Notes: generated by a model not told the origin, from the letters alone. Positions 18,291 to 27,971 are shown, counted from the stretch's first letter. The stretch is DNA of 64,000 nt from Ligilactobacillus ubinensis (GCF_024160875.1 NZ_JAIULA010000011.1:1-64000), one strand, 5' to 3'. Program-made: numbers and translations.

Positions 18291-19883
18291 CTAATCTGGA
18301 ATTACAGCTGCTGTTTCTTCAACCTTTAAGCCATTTTGATATCGCTCTATAAATTTACGGTATCCTGCTACTCCTACTGGCTCTGGACTTAGTGTCATAC
18401 TCTCAGGATTAGAGAAAACTTGTGTATCCAAGAAATCGGCTAATGTTTGTTCTTTTTTCTTTAACAAGTAAATAGCAAGAACTGCCATCCCCCAAGGGCC
18501 ACCTACACTTGCATTATTCATAATGGTTATTGGGATATTTAATGCATTGGCTAACACTTGTTGTCCAACAACAGGCGTTTTAAATAATCCGCCTTGCGCA
18601 ATCATGACATCAGTGTGAATTTTTTCTTCTTTAACTAAAATATCCATTCCAATTTTTAAAGGCGCAAAGGCTGAATAAAGTTGTGCTGTCATAAAGTTTG
18701 CTAACGTAAACTTGCTGTTTGGAGTTCTAACAAATAAAGGACGTCCGGCTTGAATTTCAGTAATATTTTCACCTGATAAATAACTGTAGTTAATCAGTCC
18801 ACCTGCATCGGAATCTGACTTAGTAGTATCTAAAAACAACGTTTCATATAGCTCATTTGATCCAATGTTGTTTCCTAATCGTGCTGCAAATTCCTTAAAT
18901 AACTTAGCCCAAGCATTTATATCTGAAGAACAGTTATTTGTATGCACCATTGCTACTGTCTGACCATCAGGTGTTGTTACAACATCAATATCTTTATGCA
19001 CTTTTTCCAGTGGTTTATCCAAAACAACCATTGCAAAAGCAGATGTTCCGACTGAGATATTACCCGTTTTTTCACGCACACTATTAGTGCTAATCATCCC
19101 AGTTCCCGCATCACCTTCTGGGGGCGCTAACAAACTTCCTGCTTGTAAATTACCACTCGTATCTAAGTTTCTTGCCCCTTTTTCGGTCAATTTACCAGCG
19201 ACTTCACCCGCGCTATAAATTTTTGGCAAAATATCCGTTAGTTCCCAAGTATAATTTTTAACTTCTTTTAACTGCATAAATTTATTGATTAGATCTGTAC
19301 GAAATTTCTTTCCATTTACAGGAAACATTCCAGATGCATCACCAATTCCCAACACCTTTTCACCTGTAAGCTGCCAGTGAACATACCCTGCAAGCGTGGT
19401 TAGATAAGTTATTTTTGAAACATGTTCCTCTTTATTTAGAATAGCCTGATACAAATGCGCAATACTCCATCTTTGTGGAACGTTAAATTCAAATAATGCC
19501 GTTAACTCTTCAGCCGCTTGCTTGGTTATATTATTACGCCAAGTACGAAATGGTGTTAAAAGCTTATCATCTTTGTCAAATGCCAAATAGCCATGCATCA
19601 TTGCACTAACACCAATCGAACTAACTTTTTTTACCGTAACATGATAACGACTTTTAATATCTGCTGCTAGTTGAGAATAACTACTTTGAATTCCATCCCA
19701 TACTTCATCTAAAGAATAAGTCCAGATACCGTTTTCAAATTTATTTTCCCAAACACAGCTTCCCGCAGCAATAACACTAAAATCTTCCGCAACTAAAACA
19801 ATTTTAATTTGCGTTGATCCTAACTCAATACCTAATGCTGTTTTTCCTTCTTCTATAACTTTAGCTGTCTGACTTACATTCAT
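18291..19883 (-). CDS. araB: L-ribulokinase (FGGY family)
   Basis: A 530-residue FGGY kinase. It begins with the phosphate loop ALGIELGSTQIKIVLV, carries SAMMHGYLAFD near residue 110 and NASVGGPWGMAVLA near residue 465. It is of the longer type found in lactobacillus arabinose operons and phosphorylates L-ribulose at C5. Its start codon overlaps the araE stop by 4 bases, so the two are translationally coupled. Xylulokinase-like members exist, but the operon with araA and araD settles the role. Confidence 0.9.
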   Translation of the reverse strand: MNVSQTAKVIEEGKTALGIELGSTQIKIVLVAEDFSVIAAGSCVWENKFENGIWTYSLDEVWDGIQSSYSQLAADIKSRYHVTVKKVSSIGVSAMMHGYLAFDKDDKLLTPFRTWRNNITKQAAEELTALFEFNVPQRWSIAHLYQAILNKEEHVSKITYLTTLAGYVHWQLTGEKVLGIGDASGMFPVNGKKFRTDLINKFMQLKEVKNYTWELTDILPKIYSAGEVAGKLTEKGARNLDTSGNLQAGSLLAPPEGDAGTGMISTNSVREKTGNISVGTSAFAMVVLDKPLEKVHKDIDVVTTPDGQTVAMVHTNNCSSDINAWAKLFKEFAARLGNNIGSNELYETLFLDTTKSDSDAGGLINYSYLSGENITEIQAGRPLFVRTPNSKFTLANFMTAQLYSAFAPLKIGMDILVKEEKIHTDVMIAQGGLFKTPVVGQQVLANALNIPITIMNNASVGGPWGMAVLAIYLLKKKEQTLADFLDTQVFSNPESMTLSPEPVGVAGYRKFIERYQNGLKVEETAAVIPD

Positions 19884-21277
19884 ATGTGTTGCTCCTTTAC
19901 ATGTAAGTTTTTCTTTGTTCCAGATGTTTCAATTTCCTCAAGGGTATGCCCTTTTGTTTCTGGGACACATATCCGTACAAAAGCTACCCCAAACAAACAA
20001 ATAACTCCAAAGATTGAAAATACAGCTTCCTGTGACATTGATGCTGTCATAATTGGAAAAAGTAGACCTACTAAGAAAGACCCAATCCAATTAAAAGATG
20101 ATGCTAACCCAGAAGCCCGTCCTCTAATTGCTAAGGGGAATATTTCTCCTACCAAAACCCATGTTAGAGGAGCCCATGTAAATGAATAGAAAGCTACATA
20201 AATACATAGAAAGACTACAATCATCATTGAATTTGTTTTAGGTGCCAAAGTATTAATAATCGCTGGTAGTATAAATGATAGTCCCATTATCATTCCGCCA
20301 AGTGTTAGAAGTGTTCTCCGATTGAATTTATCTGCAATCACTAAAAAGACTAAAGATCCAACAACCAAAATAATGCCTTGAATAATCGGCCACATTAATG
20401 ATGAACTCGCTGCATGACCTGTAGCCTTTTCAACAATTAATGGAATGTAATAGAAAATTGCATTAGCTCCTTGGAACTGTTGAAAAGCAGCAACACCCAC
20501 TCCAGCAATTACAAGATAGCGATATTTACCACTAAATAAGTCACCCCATGAAGATGTTTGATATGCCTTTTTCTCAACCGTTGCAGTTTTATTAATATCA
20601 GTTAATTCAGCATCAATTTGCTCTGCTGGTCTAATATAAGATAAAACTTTACGTGCCTCATCTAATTTATTATTTTTAACTAAAAATCGTGGTGACTCAG
20701 GAAGTTTTAGTACTCCCGCATATAAGATAACCGCTGGTACAGCGGCAAGCCCTAACATCAAACGCCAAGCTAGATTATCGGATAAGTCCTTTAATAAGAA
20801 ATCAATTATATATGAAATCAACATTCCTGAAACAATCATTGTTTGATTTATTCCTGATAACCGTCCACGTAATTTTGCTGGTGCCATCTCTGACATATAA
20901 GCAGGGACAAGAGCAGAAGCTGCACCAACAGCTAATCCAAGAATAATACGTACAGAAATCAAATATATATATCCATTACCAGGTGAAATTGCCGATAACA
21001 ATGAACCTAAAACAAAAATTAGTGATGACGCTAAAATCATTTTTCTCCGACCAAATTTATCAGAAAGTTGTCCAGCTAGTGCACCACCAAAAATAGCACC
21101 AAACATAACCGATGATGTAATCCATCCGACAATAGTAGCACTATCTTGTAAATGCCATACATTTTCTAAAAACGGAAGTGCTCCTGTCATTACACCAATA
21201 TCATATCCAAATAATATTCCACCAAATGATCCGAAGAAATAAATAAATCCACTTGATATCTTTTTTTCTTGCGACAT
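19880..21277 (-). CDS. araE: Arabinose/pentose proton symporter (sugar porter MFS)
   Basis: A 465-residue 12-helix sugar-porter protein. The landmarks are GYDIGVMTGALPF in helix 1, DKFGRRK in loop 2-3, PESPRFLV after helix 6, and PETKGHTLEEIE at the C-terminus. It is the first gene of the ara operon and probably imports L-arabinose by proton symport. Members of the family often carry xylose as well, which matters because the dedicated xylose transporter next to xylA is broken. The start ATG at 21277 follows a GAGGAAAC site. Confidence 0.9.
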   Translation of the reverse strand: MSQEKKISSGFIYFFGSFGGILFGYDIGVMTGALPFLENVWHLQDSATIVGWITSSVMFGAIFGGALAGQLSDKFGRRKMILASSLIFVLGSLLSAISPGNGYIYLISVRIILGLAVGAASALVPAYMSEMAPAKLRGRLSGINQTMIVSGMLISYIIDFLLKDLSDNLAWRLMLGLAAVPAVILYAGVLKLPESPRFLVKNNKLDEARKVLSYIRPAEQIDAELTDINKTATVEKKAYQTSSWGDLFSGKYRYLVIAGVGVAAFQQFQGANAIFYYIPLIVEKATGHAASSSLMWPIIQGIILVVGSLVFLVIADKFNRRTLLTLGGMIMGLSFILPAIINTLAPKTNSMMIVVFLCIYVAFYSFTWAPLTWVLVGEIFPLAIRGRASGLASSFNWIGSFLVGLLFPIMTASMSQEAVFSIFGVICLFGVAFVRICVPETKGHTLEEIETSGTKKNLHVKEQHI

Positions 21278-21308
21278 TAAGTTTCCTCCTCGATTAAAAA
21301 TCGTTTAA

Positions 21309-21530
21309 TAAAAGCGCTTTCTTTGAACGATTTCATATTAATACTTTCATTCGTACAATTCAACACCTTCAAAAATTCATTCGAATTAATTTTAAGATGA
21401 TATCAAAAAAATATCCTTACATTTAAGGATACTCTGTTCCAAAAAAAAATAATTTGTTTTTTTTAACTTGCTTTTTATTTGATTAGTCCGATAATATCAG
21501 CATTAAAATCGTTGAATATTGTACTATTAC
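21309..21530. promoter_or_regulatory. ara control region: cre and two AraR-like boxes
   Basis: The divergent gap between araE and araR has a cre TAAAAGCGCTTTCT (21309-21322) with a single deviation from consensus. Two related sequences carry a TTGAAT/TTGTAC pattern: the complement of 21345-21362 and 21512-21525. AraR of Bacillus and lactobacilli binds TTGTAC-containing palindromes, so these are candidate operators. The AraR site assignment is tentative, the cre is firmer. Confidence 0.5.
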
Positions 21531-21621
21531 GATTTAAAATGTGGTATTCTATATTTGTAATTTTTTATCATACAAATATATATTTATAAATATTAATTCT
21601 AATCAATTATTGAGGATAATC

Positions 21622-22695
21622 ATGGAAAATAACTATTTACGAGTTAAAGAAACTTTAAAAAACAAGATTCTTTTTGGCTCATATCATATCAACGAAAAAC
21701 TACCTACAGAAAACGAATTAATGCAATACTTTAGTGTTTCACGCTATACAATTCGAAAAACACTTGCTAATCTAGAAAGCGAACATCTAATTTATCGAAT
21801 TCAAGGTGCTGGCATTTTCGTAGAAGATTGGAACAAAAAATGGAATGCACATGTTGATAGTAAAACTATCGGGATTATTTGCACACATATTGCAAGCTAT
21901 ATTTTTCCACAAATCATTTCACAAATAGATACTATTCTCAGTAAGGAGGGCTACTCTATTTTAATCAGTAGTACTCATAACAATACTGTTAGCGAACGTA
22001 ACTGTCTTATTAATATGCTTGACTCTCATGTTGCTGGTTTAATAATAGAACCTAGCCAAAGTGCCTTACCCAATCCTAATTTAGATATTTATCGTACAAT
22101 TAAACAAAATAATATACCTGCATTATTTCTAAATGCTGAATATCCTGAACTCACTTTTCCATCTATTACCAATGCAGATTCCGAAGCAGAAAAAGAGGTT
22201 GTCCAATATCTACTCGACTTAGGCCATGAAAAAATCCTAGGTATTTTCCAAACCAGTGATTTGCAAGGGGTTTACCGCATGCAAGGATTCATCGCTGCCT
22301 ACCAAGAATATCGAGCAGATTCTTCTAAAAGTAATATTATTATGTATCGTTCAAGTGATGATATTAAAACAATTATTGAAAAAATGGAGTTATATCTTAA
22401 ATCTACAAATAGACCAACTGCTATTGTCTGTTATCATGATAAAATTGCTATTAAAATCATGGACTATTTAAAAAATACTGGATATTCTATCCCTGGTGAC
22501 ATCTCTATTGTTGGTTTTGACAATTATGAATTATCAAAATATTTAACACCTACATTAACCACCTTAAATTACGATACTATTTCAATTGGCAAGGAAGCTG
22601 GGCACGGAATCTTACAACTTATTAATACAAAAAAATTCGATTCCATTATCCATAAACCCCAATTAATAAAAGGATCATCGACTGCAAGAATCTAA
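21622..22695 (+). CDS. araR: AraR arabinose repressor (GntR-LacI chimeric family)
   Basis: A 357-residue regulator. Residues 1-70 are a GntR-type winged helix (LPTENELMQYFSVSRYTIRKTL), and the rest is a LacI/periplasmic-binding-like effector domain ending in SIVGFDNYELSKYLTP and LIKGSSTARI. This domain pairing is the AraR architecture. It is divergent from the ara operon and should repress it without arabinose. I chose ATG 21622 with TGAGGA at 21611-21616, since the in-frame upstream extension from 21541 has no ribosome site and reads as noncoding DNA. Confidence 0.92.
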   Translation: MENNYLRVKETLKNKILFGSYHINEKLPTENELMQYFSVSRYTIRKTLANLESEHLIYRIQGAGIFVEDWNKKWNAHVDSKTIGIICTHIASYIFPQIISQIDTILSKEGYSILISSTHNNTVSERNCLINMLDSHVAGLIIEPSQSALPNPNLDIYRTIKQNNIPALFLNAEYPELTFPSITNADSEAEKEVVQYLLDLGHEKILGIFQTSDLQGVYRMQGFIAAYQEYRADSSKSNIIMYRSSDDIKTIIEKMELYLKSTNRPTAIVCYHDKIAIKIMDYLKNTGYSIPGDISIVGFDNYELSKYLTPTLTTLNYDTISIGKEAGHGILQLINTKKFDSIIHKPQLIKGSSTARI

Positions 22696-22704
22696 TACTT
22701 AATA

Positions 22705-22751
22705 AAAACCACTTAATTATCAGTGATATTCCGCGACAATTAAGTGGTTTT
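22705..22751 (+). terminator. Terminator of araR
   Basis: A 14-bp perfect stem AAAACCACTTAATT (22705-22718) with its complement at 22738-22751 is followed by T. It can also end the convergent gene at 22775. Confidence 0.88.
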
Positions 22752-22774
22752 TTCAGTTTCTTTGTTCTATTATT

Positions 22775-23584
22775 TTAATCTGTCGATGAATAGAATAGTT
22801 CTAAATCCGAATTTCCTTCTGCGGATGTTGTTAATCCTTTTTCAAAAACAGTGTACGCCGTTTCCATATTAAAAGTTTTACCATTATCATATGAAGTAGC
22901 AAAGGCTAAGCGATTTTTAGAAAAATCTGTCTCATCTTCAATGTTTAATCCTGTCTGCCAATTTTTTTCAATTTTCTTATTAGCAGGTGCCAACAAAACA
23001 CTCAAATACATTAACTTAGACTGCTCACCATTCCCATCATAAGCATTATAGTGATAATTACCATGTACATTTATTACTAAGCTATCGTCAGGATGTAAAA
23101 TAACCTTATCAAAATAATATATTTGTTGTTTCTCCGGACCATTATACGTTAGTGTGCCTTTTTCAACATCCAAATAATATGAATTATCCGAACTATCATA
23201 ATTACCAGAATAGTTAGTATATCTAGAATAGTCATTAATAATTATAGATCCTTGACCTGTACTACTACTCTGATTGTTTACTTGATGATTTACCCTAGAA
23301 CTAGAATTAGAATTTGCTATCGATGACTCTATAGAACTAGAACTCTGTTTTACATTGTTATTTAGCGCTGTCTTATCAGTATCAGTCTGATTAATATTAT
23401 AAACAGTAACACAAATTAACAATATACAAAGAATCAAACCTACTTTAAGTATAAAATTACGCCGGCGAATTGCTTTAACACGAAAAAAATCTTCTTGCCA
23501 GGCCGGATCATTGCGCCGATCTTTAAAAAATTGATATGTATGTTGTGCCCGTGTTTTCTGACTGGAATATTTCTTTATTTTCAT
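22775..23584 (-). CDS. Hypothetical membrane-anchored extracellular protein
   Basis: I do not recognise the family. The 269 residues show a basic cytoplasmic head (1-45), one membrane segment (about 46-63), a Ser/Asn-rich linker (about 70-115) and an outer domain of about 150 residues with FDKVILHPDDSLVINVHG. The layout is that of a type II membrane protein displaying a small domain outside the wall, as in several lactobacillus proteins of unknown role. It stands alone between a terminator and a 389-base gap. The basic head with a Trp and several Phe residues may contact DNA or the membrane, which is speculation. Confidence 0.6.
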   Translation of the reverse strand: MKIKKYSSQKTRAQHTYQFFKDRRNDPAWQEDFFRVKAIRRRNFILKVGLILCILLICVTVYNINQTDTDKTALNNNVKQSSSSIESSIANSNSSSRVNHQVNNQSSSTGQGSIIINDYSRYTNYSGNYDSSDNSYYLDVEKGTLTYNGPEKQQIYYFDKVILHPDDSLVINVHGNYHYNAYDGNGEQSKLMYLSVLLAPANKKIEKNWQTGLNIEDETDFSKNRLAFATSYDNGKTFNMETAYTVFEKGLTTSAEGNSDLELFYSSTD

Positions 23585-23848
23585 ACAACCATACCCCCCA
23601 AAGTATAAATTATATTGTTTTATTTCATTATGCCTTTTAGCTACGAACTATTCATAAATCCTTAAAAACCAGCAACTTTTAAATATTTTCAAAAGTTTAC
23701 CAATTAAAATTATAATTGATTATTAAATAAAAATGCAAATCATTAAAACCTTGCCAAAATTAAGGATAAACATTTTAAAGAAATAATTTTTTTAATTCTT
23801 GAATGATTAGATTGATTTCCACAAAAATATCGAATTAAAGCAATATTA

Positions 23849-23886
23849 AACGGTAAGTCCCCGATAATTATCGGAAGCTCACCGTT
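23849..23886. repeat. Nested palindrome in the deoC-hypothetical gap
   Basis: AACGGT (23849-23854) and ACCGTT (23881-23886) flank a perfect 14-base palindrome CCGATAATTATCGG (23861-23874). It lies about 90 bases beyond the deoC stop on the minus strand. It lacks a clear T-run, so it may be a processing or termination hairpin, or a binding site. The rest of the gap 23585-23973 shows no gene. Confidence 0.45.
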
Positions 23887-23973
23887 CAGAAAGTAGCTTA
23901 ACTATATTTATCTAACTGTAAAGATCCACATCATAAGTTTGGAAAATAATCAGATTCTTTTATTATACTGCTA

Positions 23974-24624
23974 TTAATTTCTACCAATTATTTGCATACT
24001 ATTACTAACACCTAATCGTGAAGCACCAGCATTAATCATAGCAGTTGCATCACTAATTGTATGAATTCCACCAGATGCCTTAACTGCTAGTTGATTTCCA
24101 ACAGTTTTCACTATTAACTTAACATCATAAATAGACGCACCACTGTCAGAAAAACCTGTTGATGTTTTTATAAAGTCTGCACCTGTGCTAACTACTAGTT
24201 TACTAACTTTAACCTTTTCATCATCATTAAGAAGAGATGTTTCAACAATTACTTTTAAAATCCTATTCCTTTCATGTGCAAATACTACTAATTTAATAAT
24301 TTCGTTTTTAACCATGTAATAATTGCCTGACTTGAATTCACCAATATTCATAACAACATCAAGTTCATCAGCACCATCATTTATAGCTTGTTTTGTTTCT
24401 TGAAATTTAATATTAGTTGCATTAGCACCTAGGGGAAAGCCTATTACTGTTGCAGTATGCACATTTGTACCAATTAAAGCTTTATGCACTCGTGACACCC
24501 AGTATGGATTAACCATAACTGAAGCAAAATGATTCTCTTTTGCTTCACGAATTACTCTATCAATCTGTGTTGCTGTTGCTTCAGGCTTTAGTAAAGTGTG
24601 ATCAATATACTTATTTAACTTCAA
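23974..24624 (-). CDS. deoC: Deoxyribose-phosphate aldolase
   Basis: A 216-residue DeoC TIM barrel, full length. The Schiff-base lysine is Lys153 in FIKTSTGFS, with the assisting Lys182 in VKASGGI and Asp89 in ELDVVMNIG. It reversibly splits 2-deoxyribose 5-phosphate into glyceraldehyde 3-phosphate and acetaldehyde. It is the last gene of the PTS operon that starts with the BglG-type regulator at 30411. No nucleoside phosphorylase or phosphopentomutase is beside it, so here the enzyme may serve the PTS sugar pathway rather than nucleoside salvage, or act on a related sugar phosphate. Confidence 0.9.
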   Translation of the reverse strand: MKLNKYIDHTLLKPEATATQIDRVIREAKENHFASVMVNPYWVSRVHKALIGTNVHTATVIGFPLGANATNIKFQETKQAINDGADELDVVMNIGEFKSGNYYMVKNEIIKLVVFAHERNRILKVIVETSLLNDDEKVKVSKLVVSTGADFIKTSTGFSDSGASIYDVKLIVKTVGNQLAVKASGGIHTISDATAMINAGASRLGVSNSMQIIGRN

Positions 24625-24667
24625 AAACTAACACCTCTTTCCTCTTGTTCCTTGATTACATATCTAT

Positions 24668-25291
24668 CTAGTTTGCAGAAATACCCGCTATTTTTTCAAT
24701 TGAGCGAATTAATTGCAAATAATTAATTTGCGAATAGTCACTCACATCAATACGCAATAATTTCCCTAAACTAAAATTCGAATATTTTCGTTCTTTCATT
24801 CGTTTTTTAAACACTTCCATAGTTGGCATTCCATCAAGCTCTACATCTGACGTAATCACATCATCTCGATGATAATGATTCATCAAATGACCTAAATGAC
24901 GCTGCTCTTCTTGATCTCTATTACGTTGGCGTTGATACAAGATCTCAACAGGAGCTTCTAACCTTATTGTAATTACCTGGTAATTATTTTTATTAGCAAT
25001 TTTTTCAAGATATGGTTTTTGTTTATAACTAAAAGGATAATCACCTAATATCTGTTTACCATAACCCATCATAAGGTCAATTGCTTGATAAAAACGTTGG
25101 CGTGCCTCTTCATCAAGGATACTTTTCTGACTTAAATTATCAAAACCTATTTCATCATAAATATGTTCTTTGAACATATCTAAAGGCGTGTACATCAAAC
25201 TTGGAAATGCTTGTCTTATAATTTGTCCAGTATAGCTTTTCCCTGTACCAGGAGCTCCAGCTAATAAAATTAAAGTTTTTTTGGGTTCCAT
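24668..25291 (-). CDS. P-loop ATP-binding protein, kinase-like
   Basis: A 207-residue protein with the Walker A motif GAPGTGKSYTG at residues 12-22 and an RxxxR-rich lid region (YQRQRNRDQEEQRH) around residue 125, as in small-molecule kinases of the AAA_33/adenylate-kinase-like group. It lies between the aldolase and deoC genes of the PTS operon, which suggests phosphorylation of a pathway intermediate, but the substrate is not evident. The gap to deoC is 43 bases. I am confident of the fold, not of the reaction. Confidence 0.65.
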   Translation of the reverse strand: MEPKKTLILLAGAPGTGKSYTGQIIRQAFPSLMYTPLDMFKEHIYDEIGFDNLSQKSILDEEARQRFYQAIDLMMGYGKQILGDYPFSYKQKPYLEKIANKNNYQVITIRLEAPVEILYQRQRNRDQEEQRHLGHLMNHYHRDDVITSDVELDGMPTMEVFKKRMKERKYSNFSLGKLLRIDVSDYSQINYLQLIRSIEKIAGISAN

Positions 25292-25381
25292 ACTATCACC
25301 TATATCCCAACAACTAGTTGCTACGTAAAAAATTGAAAGAACAATTCAATGATCTTTCAATCCTACTATTAGTCACATTTA

Positions 25382-26218
25382 CTATTTGTTCAAAAATAAT
25401 CCTATCTTATGTTTAACCACTTCATATACTTCTTTATTACATGGCATTATATTATTTCTCAAAGAGTTATTAACTTCTGTTTCATTAAAATATTTTTTGG
25501 CTGTCCGAGTCCAAGCTACTAATAGCTCAGTTCCCACATTAAACTTCCGAATACCATTTTCAGTTAAACGATGATAATCATCTTCATTAACACCTGTACC
25601 TCCATGAATTACCAAAGGCGTAGATATTTTAGAATGCAGTTCTTCAATTAACTCCCAATTAAGTTTTGTTTTAGACTCAAACTGACCATGATGAGTGCCA
25701 ACACCAACCGCAAGAGCATCAACAGGTACATTGTTTAAAAATTCTAACGCTTGCTTAGGATCAGTGTACACTCCTTCAGCGACAGTTATTCCTTCTTCAG
25801 TACCACCAATTGTTCCAATTTCACATTCAACTGAAACATTATTTTTATGCGCGTAGTCAGTAACACGCAATGACCGTTCCATATTTTCTCTAAACGGCAG
25901 CGCTGACCCATCAAACATAACTGAACTATATCCCACATCAATAGCTTCCTTAATATTGTCAAAAGATTTTGCATGATCTAGATGTAAATCAACATCTACA
26001 AGTAAATCTTCAGCCATCATCTTACATATAGCCACAAAATTTTTCATCCCAACATACTTAGCAGTAGATTCACTGGTTTGAATTATAATTGGCGCACCAG
26101 CATCTCTAGCTGCTCTTATCATATCAGGTACCATTTCAAGGTTATGAGCATTGAAAGCCCCCACTGTATAATCTAGCTTTTCTGCCTCATCCAACATACT
26201 TTTAAGATTCTTATACAT
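25382..26218 (-). CDS. Class II ketose-bisphosphate aldolase (fructose/tagatose type)
   Basis: A 278-residue zinc-dependent aldolase. Zinc ligands and active-site blocks are visible: DLHLDHAKS near residue 80, VECEIGTIGG with Glu, GVGTHHGQF with His, and PLVIHGGTG with His. It would cleave a ketose 1,6-bisphosphate or a similar phosphorylated sugar into dihydroxyacetone phosphate and an aldehyde. Its place in a PTS operon with a P-loop kinase suggests a sugar-specific member like GatY/KbaY rather than the housekeeping glycolytic enzyme. The true ketose substrate cannot be read from sequence. Confidence 0.85.
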   Translation of the reverse strand: MYKNLKSMLDEAEKLDYTVGAFNAHNLEMVPDMIRAARDAGAPIIIQTSESTAKYVGMKNFVAICKMMAEDLLVDVDLHLDHAKSFDNIKEAIDVGYSSVMFDGSALPFRENMERSLRVTDYAHKNNVSVECEIGTIGGTEEGITVAEGVYTDPKQALEFLNNVPVDALAVGVGTHHGQFESKTKLNWELIEELHSKISTPLVIHGGTGVNEDDYHRLTENGIRKFNVGTELLVAWTRTAKKYFNETEVNNSLRNNIMPCNKEVYEVVKHKIGLFLNK

Positions 26219-26247
26219 AATAAATCTCCTCCTATTTATACCTGTTT

Positions 26248-26640
26248 TTAAAACATGTTTTTTCGTAAAACTCGCTTTGACATATCCAACAAATTATCAG
26301 TTTTTCTTATCCATTTCTGAATTTCTGTATCATCTTTAGTTAGAGCAGCAGCTTTACGCTTTTCCTCATATAAGTTTAGTAATGCGTTGTATGCTTTACC
26401 AAATTGTTCTTTAATCTTAATACTGGTTTCATAGGCTACAATTGCTTCATCTGTTTTATTAAGTTTTATATATACTGCACCAAGTTCTTCATATACTTTT
26501 ATCTTTTCATCTTCATCATCAGTCATATCAAGCTTCTTTTGCAATTCTGATAGTTTAACTGTAAGAACATCAATTGTTTCTGGAGTTAATTTTTTGTTGT
26601 CAATACTTTCAACTTTTTTCTTTTTATTAAAACCAAACAT
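26248..26640 (-). CDS. Small tetratricopeptide-repeat protein
   Basis: A 130-residue soluble protein, largely helical. Residues about 45-95 contain TPR-like helices (YEELGAVYIKLNKTDEAIVAYETSI pattern, A-x-Y-x-L spacing). The N-terminus is very lysine-rich. It is wedged between the EIIC and aldolase genes with about 30-47 base gaps, so it is a true operon member. A TPR scaffold could bind the PTS or an enzyme of the pathway, but no function is known to me. Confidence 0.65.
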   Translation of the reverse strand: MFGFNKKKKVESIDNKKLTPETIDVLTVKLSELQKKLDMTDDEDEKIKVYEELGAVYIKLNKTDEAIVAYETSIKIKEQFGKAYNALLNLYEEKRKAAALTKDDTEIQKWIRKTDNLLDMSKRVLRKNMF

Positions 26641-26687
26641 GACATCTTCCTCCTAGCACTTCTATGAAAACAATAATTCTTGTAGAT

Positions 26688-27971
26688 CTAAATTGCTTTT
26701 AAAATAGGTGCAAACACAAAAGCATACATCAATGCCGCAACGATTGTATCAGAATCAGTTGCACTTGCATTTACAAAACCAAGACTTTGCAAAGCAACAA
26801 CCAATAATGCTGGTAGCAACGTAATAAACAATCCATGAAGTATACCGCCAATAATAGCTCCTCGACGTCCGCCTACAACATTACCAAAAATTCCAGCCGT
26901 ACCACCTGCAAAAAAATTCGTTAACATACCTGGTAAAATAACTGCCAAACCTATTGCTGGCATTAAAAACATGCCGATAACTGTACCAATTGTAGTTGTA
27001 ACAAATCCAAGAATAACCGCATTGGGTGAATAAGGAAATAGAACTGGGCAATCTAATGCAGGCTTTGCATTAGGTACGATCTTCATAGCAATCCCACGAA
27101 ATGCAGGAACAATTTCACCCAACAAGAGACGAACACCAGCTAGTAATACATAAACACCCACAACAAATTGAATTGCTTGTAAAAACGCTTCAACCATGTA
27201 ATTTGTAGTTCCAACACCCGCCCATTTAGGACCAGCAAATGCTCCAGTAACTAAATATAACGGAACCATGACAACTGCAACTGATAAATAGGTATCTTGC
27301 ATAAATTCAAGTGCTTTAGGTAATTTAATATCTTCAACAGAATGTTTATTTTCACCACGCTCACCAAAAATCCAAGCAGCACCTGCTTCAAATAAATAAC
27401 CTATTGTACAAAAATGTCCCAAAGCTATTGCATCATTTCCTGTAATTTTACGAACAAATGGCTGCGCTAATGCAGGCATTGCAACAGCAAATATACCACC
27501 GACAATACTTCCTAAAACAACGGTTACCATTGTATTAAAACCACATATTTTTCCTCCAATAACCGTCATTGTTGACATCCATAATAATGCTTGACCTGTT
27601 AAAAAAATATATTTCCAAGGAGAAAAGCGTGCAATAATAATATTAACGATAAAAATACCTAGAAAAGTAAAAGCTATCTCATTACCTAAACCTAATGTAT
27701 TCATAGCTTGACCATTAATTGCTTCAATACTAGGAACAACTCCATTTAAATGAAATGCATGCTGGAAAATTTTACCAAAATAAGTCAAACTAGCAACGAT
27801 AACAGCTGATCCTGCACTCAAGACTTCAAAGCCTAATAGCGTTTTAAAAGTTCCTGTAAGCACTGTACCAAATGATTTTTTTTGTAAAACCAAGCCTAAC
27901 AATGCAATAAGTGCAATAATAACAGCCGATTGAGTCAAAATATTGTGGATAATAAAATTAATAACAACCAT
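26688..27971 (-). CDS. PTS EIIC, ascorbate (UlaA/SgaT) type
   Basis: A 427-residue polytopic protein of the UlaA-type EIIC family, with about 11 membrane segments. FLTGQALLWMSTMTVIGGKICGFN and GHFCTIGYLFEAGAAWIFGE blocks in the first half, and PMLTNFFAGG-like glycine-rich loops in the second, are family features. It forms the sugar channel of a PTS permease with the EIIB at 28004. Despite the family name, UlaA-type systems also carry pentitols and other sugars. No ascorbate-pathway genes (UlaD/E/F/G types) are near, so the substrate is open. The ATG at 27971 follows GGAGGTAA. Confidence 0.85.
   Translation of the reverse strand: MVVINFIIHNILTQSAVIIALIALLGLVLQKKSFGTVLTGTFKTLLGFEVLSAGSAVIVASLTYFGKIFQHAFHLNGVVPSIEAINGQAMNTLGLGNEIAFTFLGIFIVNIIIARFSPWKYIFLTGQALLWMSTMTVIGGKICGFNTMVTVVLGSIVGGIFAVAMPALAQPFVRKITGNDAIALGHFCTIGYLFEAGAAWIFGERGENKHSVEDIKLPKALEFMQDTYLSVAVVMVPLYLVTGAFAGPKWAGVGTTNYMVEAFLQAIQFVVGVYVLLAGVRLLLGEIVPAFRGIAMKIVPNAKPALDCPVLFPYSPNAVILGFVTTTIGTVIGMFLMPAIGLAVILPGMLTNFFAGGTAGIFGNVVGGRRGAIIGGILHGLFITLLPALLVVALQSLGFVNASATDSDTIVAALMYAFVFAPILKAI

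Noticed and set aside
25382-26218. Housekeeping fructose-bisphosphate aldolase
   Set aside because: The family fits, but the position inside a PTS operon, between a TPR gene and a P-loop kinase, argues for a pathway-specific aldolase.
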